In this document: positions 55,063-62,630 of the stretch, piece by piece
How the letters are laid out: each line of letters opens with the position of its first letter
Position numbering within the stretch: the stretch's first letter is position 1
Source of the DNA: JBGPQJ01 sp963709295
GTDB taxonomy: Bacteria; Chloroflexota; Anaerolineae; Anaerolineales; Villigracilaceae
Reading direction: 5' to 3'
Length of the DNA stretch: 64,000 bases
Assembly: GCA_963709295.1 (NCBI GenBank)
Contig: CAVPVW010000005.1
Location: forward strand, 237,794 to 301,793
The notes under the pieces: model-generated
What the model was told of the DNA's origin: nothing
The model's database searches: none
Seen by the model: the letters and a program-made list of their open reading frames with translations, nothing else
Position numbers and translations under genes: made by a program

Positions 55063-55779
55063 CTAATCAACTGGCAATGCGACGATAATGACTCGGTGCG
55101 TATTGCTTTGGTATGGCCAGCAGGTGATAAGGGTGATGCGCTCGTCGTCGGTAGGCAAGATCCAACGGGCGTTCTCCAGGCGGATGGAAAGAGATTTGAA
55201 GCGTTCGGGTACTAACATAGCGAGCGCTACTCGGTACCTGAATATGTTATTCCCGGAATAGACATCAATCAAATCACCTTCGTGAACATTGGCTAAATCC
55301 TTGAAGACTTCCCCGTAAATATTATGATGCCCATTGAGAACAGTGTTACCCGGCGAACCGAGCAGGGCTGATGCTTCATGCCACCCGACTGCCGGTTCAT
55401 TGGGCGCCAGCCATTGATAATAAGGTTGCCCTTGGTATTCGATTTCTTTAATTTTTGTGGGAATAACTGAGGCATCCATTCCGATGGATTCTATGACCAA
55501 CCGGTCGGGAATCAACCCGGTAGGCTCGGCGAACTCATCATATAACATATCAAGTTGTTTTGACCCATTGGGCAATTCCACACTGACAGGTGCCAATAAT
55601 TCATCCCCCAACTGGACAGCCTCAACCGCCTGATTAATTTGGGTATCTGCTGGTGCTTCAATCGGTTCCCCACCGACAACATCAAAAGGGGAAGAAGTCT
55701 GGCGAACTCCAATGATGGAATTCGCCAGACCAGCCAGTAGAAGTATGGATCCTAAAAGGATCATCCAGCTTGACTTCAT
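55063..55779 (-). CDS. Sortase (class D/E-like)
   Basis: 238 residues. An N-terminal membrane helix anchors a sortase domain with H151/H152 (VLNGHHNIYG), C220 (ITLITCWPY) and R229 (NTHRVIIVA) as catalytic residues. It starts 5 bp after the stop of the Pro/Thr-repeat protein whose C-terminus bears a sorting signal, so it is very probably the transpeptidase that anchors or polymerises that protein. The class is inferred from the NGHHN context and size. Confidence 0.88.
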   Translation of the reverse strand: MKSSWMILLGSILLLAGLANSIIGVRQTSSPFDVVGGEPIEAPADTQINQAVEAVQLGDELLAPVSVELPNGSKQLDMLYDEFAEPTGLIPDRLVIESIGMDASVIPTKIKEIEYQGQPYYQWLAPNEPAVGWHEASALLGSPGNTVLNGHHNIYGEVFKDLANVHEGDLIDVYSGNNIFRYRVALAMLVPERFKSLSIRLENARWILPTDDERITLITCWPYQSNTHRVIIVALPVD

Positions 55780-55784
55780 GTTTC

Positions 55785-57022
55785 TTAGATTTCCAAATCC
55801 TTACGGTTGCGCGACATCCCATTTAGGACCAATCCCAACCCGAGTAGGCCAATCCCAAGGCTAAAGAGCATTCGCGAGATGCTGCTGGCACCGGCAAGAT
55901 CAACACCCGTGACAGGGATCAGGATTTCCGGCGTTGCATTTGGATCAGGGATGAGAGTCTTTACGACTTCAGTGGGATTACGCTGGGGAGGAGTATTGGT
56001 CGGACGGGGGGTACCCGGAGTGGTCGCGGGAGGGGTGGGCGTATTCTCATCTTCACTACAATCGGTTGGAAGGAAGCCGGAGTCCATCAACTGCTGATTG
56101 GCATAAAGTGTTACTAGTCCCGGATAATAGTCCGTGGTGATATCAACGAAACCAAATGCGGGCAAAGTGCCTGTTCCGGATGGTCCTCCATTGATACTCC
56201 AGGCATAGGATGATTCAAAATTGTTCAAACTGATGATCCTGAAACCCATGCAGAAAAACTGCAAATCATATGGGTCCTCAACGGATGTGGAAGTAGGCGT
56301 ATTGGTTGGTGTATTAGTGGGTGTGTAGGTGGGAGTATTTGTAGGCGTGTTGGTAGGGGTATCGGTCGGAGTAACCGTGCCTGTGGAAGTGTTTTCGGGA
56401 GTGTTGGTAACTGTTGGGGTAGAAGTATCAGTAGGCGTATTGGTTGGAGTGTCGGTAGGGGTATTTGTCGGTGTATTAGTAGGTGTGTTGGTAGGCGTTT
56501 CAGGTGTGTTGGTAGGCGTTTCAGGTGTATTGGTAGGCGTTTCAGGTGTGTTGGTAGGCGTGACACGTGTGTTGGTAGGCGTGACAGGTGTATGGGTGGC
56601 GGGTGGGTAGCATTTCCCATCCAATTTGACAGATGCACTATCCTTAGAGGTATTGCCATTTGACCAGCTGCTGGATACTTCCAATTTTATTGTAGCGGAC
56701 TGATTTCGACACTGTCTCCGATCCCGTGACGCCGCTAGTATAAACTTGTGTTCCGACCCCGATACCACTAATAGAGTGATTGATGGCCGTGATCGTCAAT
56801 GGTCCATTTGTGTCGTTCCAGTTACTTATCGACCAATTGATCAGATAGGTGCCGTTATGATTGGCAAGTGGCGCTTCCAGACACATTCGCATGATGTGCT
56901 GAAACAACCGTAGGCGGGATGAGACTGGTGAATATGGATGCGATAAGAAATGCAATGCCAAAAATGTAGGCGAAATTCCCTGATGTGCGTAACCATTTGG
57001 TTCTAAAATGATTGGTATTCAT
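55785..57022 (-). pseudogene. Secreted Pro/Thr-repeat protein with IPVTG sorting signal, two apparent frameshifts
   Basis: Three frames join into about 412 residues. The start ATG 57022 (GGGAGAG upstream) opens a signal peptide ending SAHHA. An adhesin-like beta domain follows (NGTYLINWSISNWN, TITAINHSISGIGVG), with breaks near 56860-56868 and at TTT 56704-56706. Then come ~25 TPTNTP-type repeats (56290-56600), a second beta domain, and the C-terminal signal: LIPVTG, a hydrophobic helix and a NRKDLEI tail. It is probably cell-surface anchored by the adjacent sortase. The breaks look like sequencing indels. Confidence 0.72.
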
Positions 57023-57057
57023 ATTGCTCTCCCTAGAATATAGTGTAGAAATACAAT

Positions 57058-57160
57058 AAAAAAAGCGAAACCGTTGCAGTTCGCTTTGAGCCGGTTTCGC
57101 CATTTGCTCTCCGAGTCCTTACCCCTATGGGGAGGCGACCATTGTTCAGATCTCGGGTCA
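57058..57160 (-). ncRNA. Riboswitch-like element, copy III (gene-proximal)
   Basis: Minus-strand aptamer-like core 57159-57088. P1 CCGAG/CTCGG encloses a CCCC-ATA-GGGG hairpin and an internal GGTCGCC. A GAGC/GCTC hairpin then presents GGCGA in its loop, able to form a pseudoknot with TCGCC. The terminator stem GCGAAACCG (57100-57092) with CGGTTTCGC (57073-57065) and T7 uses the same GGCGA segment, so the two folds exclude each other. The T-run ends 36 nt before the start codon. The class is not recognised. Confidence 0.65.
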
Positions 57161-57196
57161 TTGCATCTCTTATTCAATTGATTGACTGAGGGAAAT

Positions 57197-57300
57197 AAAA
57201 AAATGGCAGAACCAGTCAGTATTATTTGAGCCGGTTTCGCCATTTGCTCTCCGAGTCCTTACCCCCAGTGGGGAGGCGACCATTATTCAGATCTCGGGTC
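57197..57300 (-). ncRNA. Riboswitch-like element, copy II
   Basis: Second tandem copy, core 57300-57228, nearly identical to copy III in P1 (CCGAG/CTCGG) and the GAGC-GGCGAAACCG-GCTC block. The P2 loop differs. Its own terminator pairs TGGCGAAACCG with TGGTTCTGCCA (one A-C mismatch, two G-U pairs) before T7. The 40-nt spacer between copies II and III is almost identical to that between I and II, indicating recent duplication. Confidence 0.65.
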
Positions 57301-57337
57301 ACTGCATCTCTTATTCAATTGATTGACTGAGGGAAAT

Positions 57338-57439
57338 AAAAAAAGCAAAACCAGTCAATGTTACTTGAGCCGGTTTCGCCATTTGCTCGCCGGAGCCATA
57401 TCCTTTTGGGAAGGCGACCATGTATCTGATCTCCGGGTC
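57338..57439 (-). ncRNA. Riboswitch-like element, copy I (promoter-proximal)
   Basis: First tandem copy, core 57439-57367. P1 is one pair longer (CCGGAG/CTCCGG), a compensatory change supporting the helix. The apical hairpin is reduced, while GGTCGCC and GAGC-AAATGGCGAAACCG-GCTC are invariant. The terminator pairs GCGAAACCG with TGGTTTTGC through G-U wobbles, followed by T7. Confidence 0.65.
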
Positions 57440-57473
57440 AAAGCTACTCGTTTTTATAAAACGATCACTAATC

Positions 57474-57490
57474 TATTTAGTAACTAAATA
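57474..57490. promoter_or_regulatory. 17-bp perfect palindrome at the leader promoter
   Basis: TATTTAGTAACTAAATA is a perfect inverted repeat around one central base and overlaps the -10 box of the promoter at 57488-57516 and the start-site region. It is probably an operator for an unidentified regulator. Confidence 0.55.
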
Positions 57491-57516
57491 ATACCTTGTT
57501 TTAAGTCCTTTGTCAA
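57488..57516 (-). promoter_or_regulatory. Promoter of the tandem RNA/sortase operon
   Basis: Minus strand TTGACA (57511-57516), 17-nt spacer, TATTAT (57488-57493): a near-perfect sigma-70 promoter about 40 nt upstream of the first RNA element. 57517-57633 is AT-rich with no gene. Confidence 0.8.
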
Positions 57517-57633
57517 CAAATAAGACCAAAAATATCTTATTAACCCCAATTCAAAGAGCCTTTTTTATCCCCCATCGGTACTATTACCAACTTATTTGAC
57601 GCCGAAGGCTTTAATTTGCGGAAGGTCCGCAGG

Positions 57634-57894
57634 TTATTTGCTTCTTCCCGACAAGTAAAAGAACAGGCGTGTGAAGGAAATGACCGCTAAAGCTGTACCA
57701 ATGCAACTGGCAAGCAGGATGAGAAGGAAATGCTTGTCCGTCACTCGCTGCGCGACAATAGTGGGGGATGCAAAATTAAATTTGCGGCGGGTCGTGGTCA
57801 CAAATCCTGGTGAAGGCTTGACCGGTTTCAGTGTGGACGCAATCTGAAGTTCAAGCGGGGAGAGGTTGTTCTGGTTCTCGGTATTCAAAGTCAT
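57634..57894 (-). CDS. Small membrane protein next to the sigma factor
   Basis: 86 residues from ATG 57894 with AGGA upstream; an in-frame ATG at 57948 would add 18 residues. A polar N-terminus (LSPLELQIASTLKPVKPSPGFV) is followed by one membrane helix (FLLILLASCIGTALAVISF). The layout of a short cytosolic segment plus one helix downstream of an ECF sigma gene suggests a membrane partner or reduced anti-sigma factor. No zinc-binding anti-sigma motif is present, so this is speculative. Confidence 0.6.
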   Translation of the reverse strand: MTLNTENQNNLSPLELQIASTLKPVKPSPGFVTTTRRKFNFASPTIVAQRVTDKHFLLILLASCIGTALAVISFTRLFFYLSGRSK

Positions 57895-58090
57895 TTTCAA
57901 ATCCTGATTAATTGGTATCGGCAACAATTCCAACGGTGCCGGGTCCAAGGTTGGCGGACGCAGAAAACGAAAATTATGTCTTGACTAGTCCGTCGTTAAT
58001 GAAGGTATCTTTTACTTTTTTTACCAAAAACTCTGCTAAATCTTTATCCCGGGCATGGACGCCGCACCGTCAGTCTCAAGCCTGAGATTT

Positions 58091-58657
58091 TCACTCTCCG
58101 GTAAATTGATCGGGGTCGCCGATCTGGTCACGCAGGGTCAGCAAGGTCCGGTGATACAAACTCTTTACAGCTCCTTCGCTTCGTCCCATGATCGCGCCAA
58201 TTTCGGAATTTGACAGATGGTCGACAAACTTCAAGATCAGCAGCTGCTGCCGTTCAGAGGGGAGGCTGCGAATCATACGCAACAAGGCTTCCTGCTCCTG
58301 TGTCCGAACGAGAGTAAATTCCGGATGGTCACCCTTTGAAACCAGCTGCACTTCATTGAGGGGAATCTCCTGTTTTCGACTTCTGTCCCGGTGCCAGTTT
58401 GCCACCAGGTTATGGGCAATGCGGTACAGCCATGCTGAAAATGGAACCCCACGATCGGTATAGGTCCGGATGTGGTGAAGAGCGCGCTGGAAAACCCTCG
58501 CGGTCAGGTCTTCCGCATCGTTCACGTTTCCCGTTCGGTAATAAATGTAGTTAAATATTCGGTCCACATACTGTTCATACAGCATGCCAAAAGCATCAAG
58601 ATCGCCCTGTGACGCCTTGGAGAGGACTACATCATCTTTGTTCTCTGGATCCGGCAT
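58091..58657 (-). CDS. ECF-type RNA polymerase sigma factor
   Basis: 188 residues. Region 2 (AFGMLYEQYVDRIFNYIYYRTGNVNDAEDLTARVF, PFSAWLYRIAHNLVANWHR) and region 4 (LPSERQQLLILKFVDHLSNSEIGAIMGRSEGAVKSLYHRTL) are intact, with no region 3. It would direct transcription of a stress or surface regulon. Target promoters are unknown. Confidence 0.9.
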   Translation of the reverse strand: MPDPENKDDVVLSKASQGDLDAFGMLYEQYVDRIFNYIYYRTGNVNDAEDLTARVFQRALHHIRTYTDRGVPFSAWLYRIAHNLVANWHRDRSRKQEIPLNEVQLVSKGDHPEFTLVRTQEQEALLRMIRSLPSERQQLLILKFVDHLSNSEIGAIMGRSEGAVKSLYHRTLLTLRDQIGDPDQFTGE

Positions 58658-58822
58658 TCGTATTCCTACCGGCAGGGCTTATATATAATAACCCCGCGGG
58701 ATTTTAGAAGTTGCAGTTGATTGAGTATAACATGCCCGCAATTTGAGAAAAATGCATGACGGGCAGGAGGGCTGATATAATAAAATTTTGGTTGTGAAGC
58801 AAATCCAATTACAGAACAATTG

Positions 58823-58831
58823 TGCTATAAT
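58823..58831 (+). promoter_or_regulatory. Extended -10 promoter of uvrA
   Basis: TGC-TATAAT (58823-58831) is an extended -10 box 35 nt before the uvrA ATG. No -35 hexamer at proper spacing and no SOS box were recognised. Confidence 0.55.
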
Positions 58832-58865
58832 ATTCAATAAAACTTAATGAGGAATAGGCAGTCTT

Positions 58866-61790
58866 ATGTCTCATAATGTCATACGCGTCGTCGGGGCGCG
58901 GGAACACAACCTGAAGAATATCACCGTTGAAATTCCACGCGATAAGTTTGTTGTCATCACCGGTCTTTCGGGCTCCGGAAAATCATCGCTTGCCTTCGAT
59001 ACGATTTTTGCCGAAGGACAGCGGCGGTATGTTGAATCGCTGTCCGCATATGCCCGTCAATTCATTGGGCAAATGGACAAGCCCGATGTGGACTACATCG
59101 ATGGGTTATCCCCGGCGGTTTCAATTGACCAAAAAAGCACCTCGCACAATCCCAGGTCAACGGTTGGGACCGTCACCGAGATTTATGATTACCTGCGATT
59201 ATTCTATGCGAGAGTTGGAATTCCACATTGTCCCATCTGTGGAAGGGAAGTGGTCAAGCAGTCTGCCCAGGAAATTGTTGAGGCGATAGAGAACCTGCCC
59301 ACGGGAACCCGCATCATGATTCTGGCGCCTGTGGTTCGAGGGCGCAAAGGCACTTACCAGGCTGTCTTCGAGGAGGTCCGAAAGGCAGGCTTTGTGAGAG
59401 CCCGGGTGGATGGAAAAGTCCACGCCCTCGATGAAGAGATTCAGCTTGACCGTTACAAGCAACATAACATTGATGCCGTCGTGGACAGGCTGGTTGTGGA
59501 TTTCGACGCCAGCGATGCCGATAAAAAATCATCCCGAACGCGTCTGACGGATTCGGTCGAAACGGCTCTCAAGTTTGGCGAAGGTTATGTCACCGTCCAG
59601 GTGCTGGCAGGAAAAGGCGGCGGGGAGGACCGGGACCTTTTCTTCTCGGAGAATCTCTCCTGCCCGGAGCATGGAATCAGTCTGCCTGAAATTGAACCTC
59701 GCACGTTTTCATTTAATACTCCTCATGGAGCTTGCCCGGATTGCCAGGGCTTGGGATCCAAGCTTGAGATCGATCCGGAACGCGTCATTGATCCGGAAAA
59801 AGCGCTGTCTGAAGGTGCATTGATCGCCATGGAGTGGAACAATGTCCGGGACGAAAACAATCCGGGATATTACTGGCAAATGCTGGAGGCGATATCGCAT
59901 CATTACCATATTGACATGAACAAACCCTTCAAGGATTTGTCCGAAAGCCACCAAAAATTGGTGTTACGCGGGACGGGCGGAGAAAAGGTCCGCGTCCATT
60001 ATCATAACCGCGATGGACGGTCCGCCATTTTTGATGCCGCATTCGAAGGGATTGTCGGCAACCTGGAGCGGCGATATCGGGAGACGCAGTCAGAGTATAT
60101 TCGCTCGAAGATCAGTGAGTATATGACAGACCGGCCTTGCCCGACCTGCCAGGGTAAACGACTTCGACCGGAAGCGCTTGCCGTCACGATCGATGGACGG
60201 AATATCCTTGAGGTTACGGAATGGCCGATCAACCAGTCCTTGGAGTGGGCCATACGATTAGCGGGTTCGAAGTCTCCCCTGACTAAACGGGACCGCACCA
60301 TCGCGGATCGAATCCTGAAGGAAATCACCTCCCGGCTTGGATTTCTGGTGGATGTCGGTCTGGATTACCTGACCCTTCAACGGTCTGCAGGATCACTCTC
60401 AGGCGGTGAAGCTCAGCGAATTCGGCTGGCAACCCAGGTCGGCTCGCGATTGGTAGGGGTGCTGTATGTGCTGGATGAACCTTCCATCGGACTTCATCCG
60501 CGTGACAACGACCGGTTGTTGACCACCCTAAAAGGGCTGCGTGATTTGGGAAATACCGTGCTTGTAGTCGAGCATGATGACGAGACCATTCGCACAGCAG
60601 ACTGGATCGTTGATCTGGGTCCGGCAGCGGGGGCGCATGGAGGCGAGATTATTGCAGAAGGAACCCCCAAGCAGATTTTGACTCACCCAAAATCATTGAC
60701 CGGGGCATATCTCTCAGGACGCAAGCAGGTCCCGGTTCCGAAAAAACGCCGACAGGGTTCAGGAAAATACTTAACGGTGGTTGGTGCGACAGCCAACAAC
60801 CTAAAAGGGATTACTGTCCAGATTCCGTTGGGAGAGCTGGTCTGTATCACCGGGGTGTCTGGGTCGGGTAAATCCACATTGATGACGGAGATTGTCTACA
60901 ACGACCTCGCTGCCAAGCTGAATGGAGCACGAACTCAAGCTGGAGCGCATGAGCGAATTGATGGAATTGAACATCTGGATAAGATCATCGAAATCGACCA
61001 ATCTCCAATCGGGCGCACACCCCGCTCAAACCCGGGGACGTACACCGGGTTATTCGATGAGATCCGCAAGCTGTTTGCCGAGCTTCCCGAAAGCAAGATC
61101 CGTGGATACAAGCCTGGCCGTTTTTCGTTCAACGTACATGGCGGGCGCTGCGAAGCTTGTCAGGGACAGGGGATGCTGCGCATTGAAATGCAATTCCTGC
61201 CGGACATTTATGTCCCTTGCGATGTATGCCATGGATCACGTTTCAACCGCGAAACTCTTCAGGTGCATTTTAAAGGGAAATCCATTGCGGACATTTTAGA
61301 TACCACTGTCGAGGAAGGGGCGGAATTGTTTTCCGCGTTTCCTGCCATGGTGGGCAAGCTAAAGTTGTTGGAAGAAGTGGGTTTGGGATACGTGAAGATC
61401 GGGCAGCCCGCCAACACATTAAGCGGCGGCGAAGCCCAGCGCGTCAAGCTGGCAAAGGAATTATCACGCCGCGCCACCGGCAGGACCTTGTATGTGTTGG
61501 ATGAACCTTCAGTTGGACTGCATGCCGCGGATGTCCATAAACTGATTGAGGTGCTCCAGCGGTTGGTCGATGCCGGAAACTCAGTTTTAATCATCGAACA
61601 TAACCTCGATATTATAAAAATCGCGGATTGGATCATCGACCTAGGCCCGGAGGGAGGCAACCGAGGAGGGCAGTTGATCGCAGAAGGGACGCCTGAGCAA
61701 GTCTGTCAAATGAAAAGGACTTATACGGGCGAGTTTCTGAAGGCTCACCTGAAGGTGTTGAAAGCGAGCAAGCGTCCTGCATCCAAATAA
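58866..61790 (+). CDS. uvrA: Excinuclease ABC subunit UvrA
   Basis: 974 residues, the typical length. Two ABC ATPase modules have Walker A GLSGSGKSS and GVSGSGKST and signatures LSGGEAQRIRLA and LSGGEAQRVKLA. Zinc-module cysteines are seen as CPICG...CPEHG/CPDCQG/CPTCQG and GGRCEACQGQG...CDVCHG. UvrA scans DNA for bulky lesions and loads UvrB in nucleotide excision repair. AGGA lies upstream of the ATG. Confidence 0.97.
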   Translation: MSHNVIRVVGAREHNLKNITVEIPRDKFVVITGLSGSGKSSLAFDTIFAEGQRRYVESLSAYARQFIGQMDKPDVDYIDGLSPAVSIDQKSTSHNPRSTVGTVTEIYDYLRLFYARVGIPHCPICGREVVKQSAQEIVEAIENLPTGTRIMILAPVVRGRKGTYQAVFEEVRKAGFVRARVDGKVHALDEEIQLDRYKQHNIDAVVDRLVVDFDASDADKKSSRTRLTDSVETALKFGEGYVTVQVLAGKGGGEDRDLFFSENLSCPEHGISLPEIEPRTFSFNTPHGACPDCQGLGSKLEIDPERVIDPEKALSEGALIAMEWNNVRDENNPGYYWQMLEAISHHYHIDMNKPFKDLSESHQKLVLRGTGGEKVRVHYHNRDGRSAIFDAAFEGIVGNLERRYRETQSEYIRSKISEYMTDRPCPTCQGKRLRPEALAVTIDGRNILEVTEWPINQSLEWAIRLAGSKSPLTKRDRTIADRILKEITSRLGFLVDVGLDYLTLQRSAGSLSGGEAQRIRLATQVGSRLVGVLYVLDEPSIGLHPRDNDRLLTTLKGLRDLGNTVLVVEHDDETIRTADWIVDLGPAAGAHGGEIIAEGTPKQILTHPKSLTGAYLSGRKQVPVPKKRRQGSGKYLTVVGATANNLKGITVQIPLGELVCITGVSGSGKSTLMTEIVYNDLAAKLNGARTQAGAHERIDGIEHLDKIIEIDQSPIGRTPRSNPGTYTGLFDEIRKLFAELPESKIRGYKPGRFSFNVHGGRCEACQGQGMLRIEMQFLPDIYVPCDVCHGSRFNRETLQVHFKGKSIADILDTTVEEGAELFSAFPAMVGKLKLLEEVGLGYVKIGQPANTLSGGEAQRVKLAKELSRRATGRTLYVLDEPSVGLHAADVHKLIEVLQRLVDAGNSVLIIEHNLDIIKIADWIIDLGPEGGNRGGQLIAEGTPEQVCQMKRTYTGEFLKAHLKVLKASKRPASK

Positions 61791-61887
61791 TCCAGTTCAG
61801 CCCTTCTTTGCGCAATCCATCAAGTTCAGGTACAATCTTTTTGCATTCCAGGAAGCACGCTCAACCCTTGGGATGTAAGGATTGAAT

Positions 61888-62610
61888 ATGAACAAGTCGA
61901 AATCACCTCAAAATGTCATTAATCAATATAAAAAACGCCAGCGGGTGGGTCCCATGCTGGTTTGGATTATCGCTATCGTACTGGTAGTCGTAGGTTTGAT
62001 TCTGGTGTTAACCTGGTTATTGGGTTCAGGTGGCCCAAATATCACACTTTTTGCATCAGATACCCCCACTCCCACGCTGACCTTCACGGCGACCAACACT
62101 CCAGTTCCCACCGAGACTCCCACGGTCACACAAACCCCATCGGTAACGCCAACACCCACTCCAGCCTCTCCATTTACCTATAAAGTTCAGGATGCAGATA
62201 CATTGGTGGGAATCATTGAATCGCAAGGATTGGCCGACAACCTCAATGCGCTGCAACTGATCATCTTCCTCAACCCGAATGTTGACCCCAATAATTTGAT
62301 AGTGGGGGAGGATATTTTGCTCCCAAACCCGGACATGGTATTACCAACTGAAACGCCGATTCCCGTTGATTTACCACGCGGAACGAAGATTGTATATACG
62401 ATCCAATCAGGAGACAGTCTTGAATTGATAGCCAGCAAGTTTAACAGTACAGTTGAAGCCATCCTTGCCCTGAAGGAAAATGAGGAAGCCGGGATCACCG
62501 ACGCCAACACCATATTCGCCGGCCAAAAGATCGTTGTACCTGTGAATCTCGTGACCCCCACGCCGACCCCGCGACCCTCCGTAACACCGGTATTCACGGC
62601 GACTCCCTGA
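61888..62610 (+). CDS. Membrane-anchored protein with two LysM domains
   Basis: 240 residues from ATG 61888 (TAAGGA upstream). A cytosolic basic N-terminus and one membrane helix (VWIIAIVLVVVGLILVLTW) lead to a Thr/Pro linker and two LysM-like modules: YKVQDADTLVGIIESQGL...NLIVGEDILLPNP and YTIQSGDSLELIASKFNS...FAGQKIVVPVN. LysM binds peptidoglycan or similar glycans, so it probably tethers membrane to cell wall. The IS lies 20 bp beyond its stop. Confidence 0.8.
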   Translation: MNKSKSPQNVINQYKKRQRVGPMLVWIIAIVLVVVGLILVLTWLLGSGGPNITLFASDTPTPTLTFTATNTPVPTETPTVTQTPSVTPTPTPASPFTYKVQDADTLVGIIESQGLADNLNALQLIIFLNPNVDPNNLIVGEDILLPNPDMVLPTETPIPVDLPRGTKIVYTIQSGDSLELIASKFNSTVEAILALKENEEAGITDANTIFAGQKIVVPVNLVTPTPTPRPSVTPVFTATP

Positions 62611-62630
62611 TTAGTCTTGTCAAGGATTAA

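Noticed and set aside
56290..56600. Short tandem repeats resembling a CRISPR array
   Set aside because: They encode in-frame TPTNTP-type stalk repeats with variable unit length and no unique spacers.
57058..57439. Repeats at ~140-bp period as a CRISPR or transposon cluster
   Set aside because: Conserved parts are ~70 nt, fold into the same structure and each ends in a terminator; no spacers, ends or target duplications are present.
57058..57439. Known cyclic di-GMP (GEMM) riboswitch
   Set aside because: The order and spacing of GEMM landmarks (ACGCA, GCAAACC, GAAA tetraloop, GGGACGCAAAGCC) are absent; only a loose GGCnAAACC resemblance exists.
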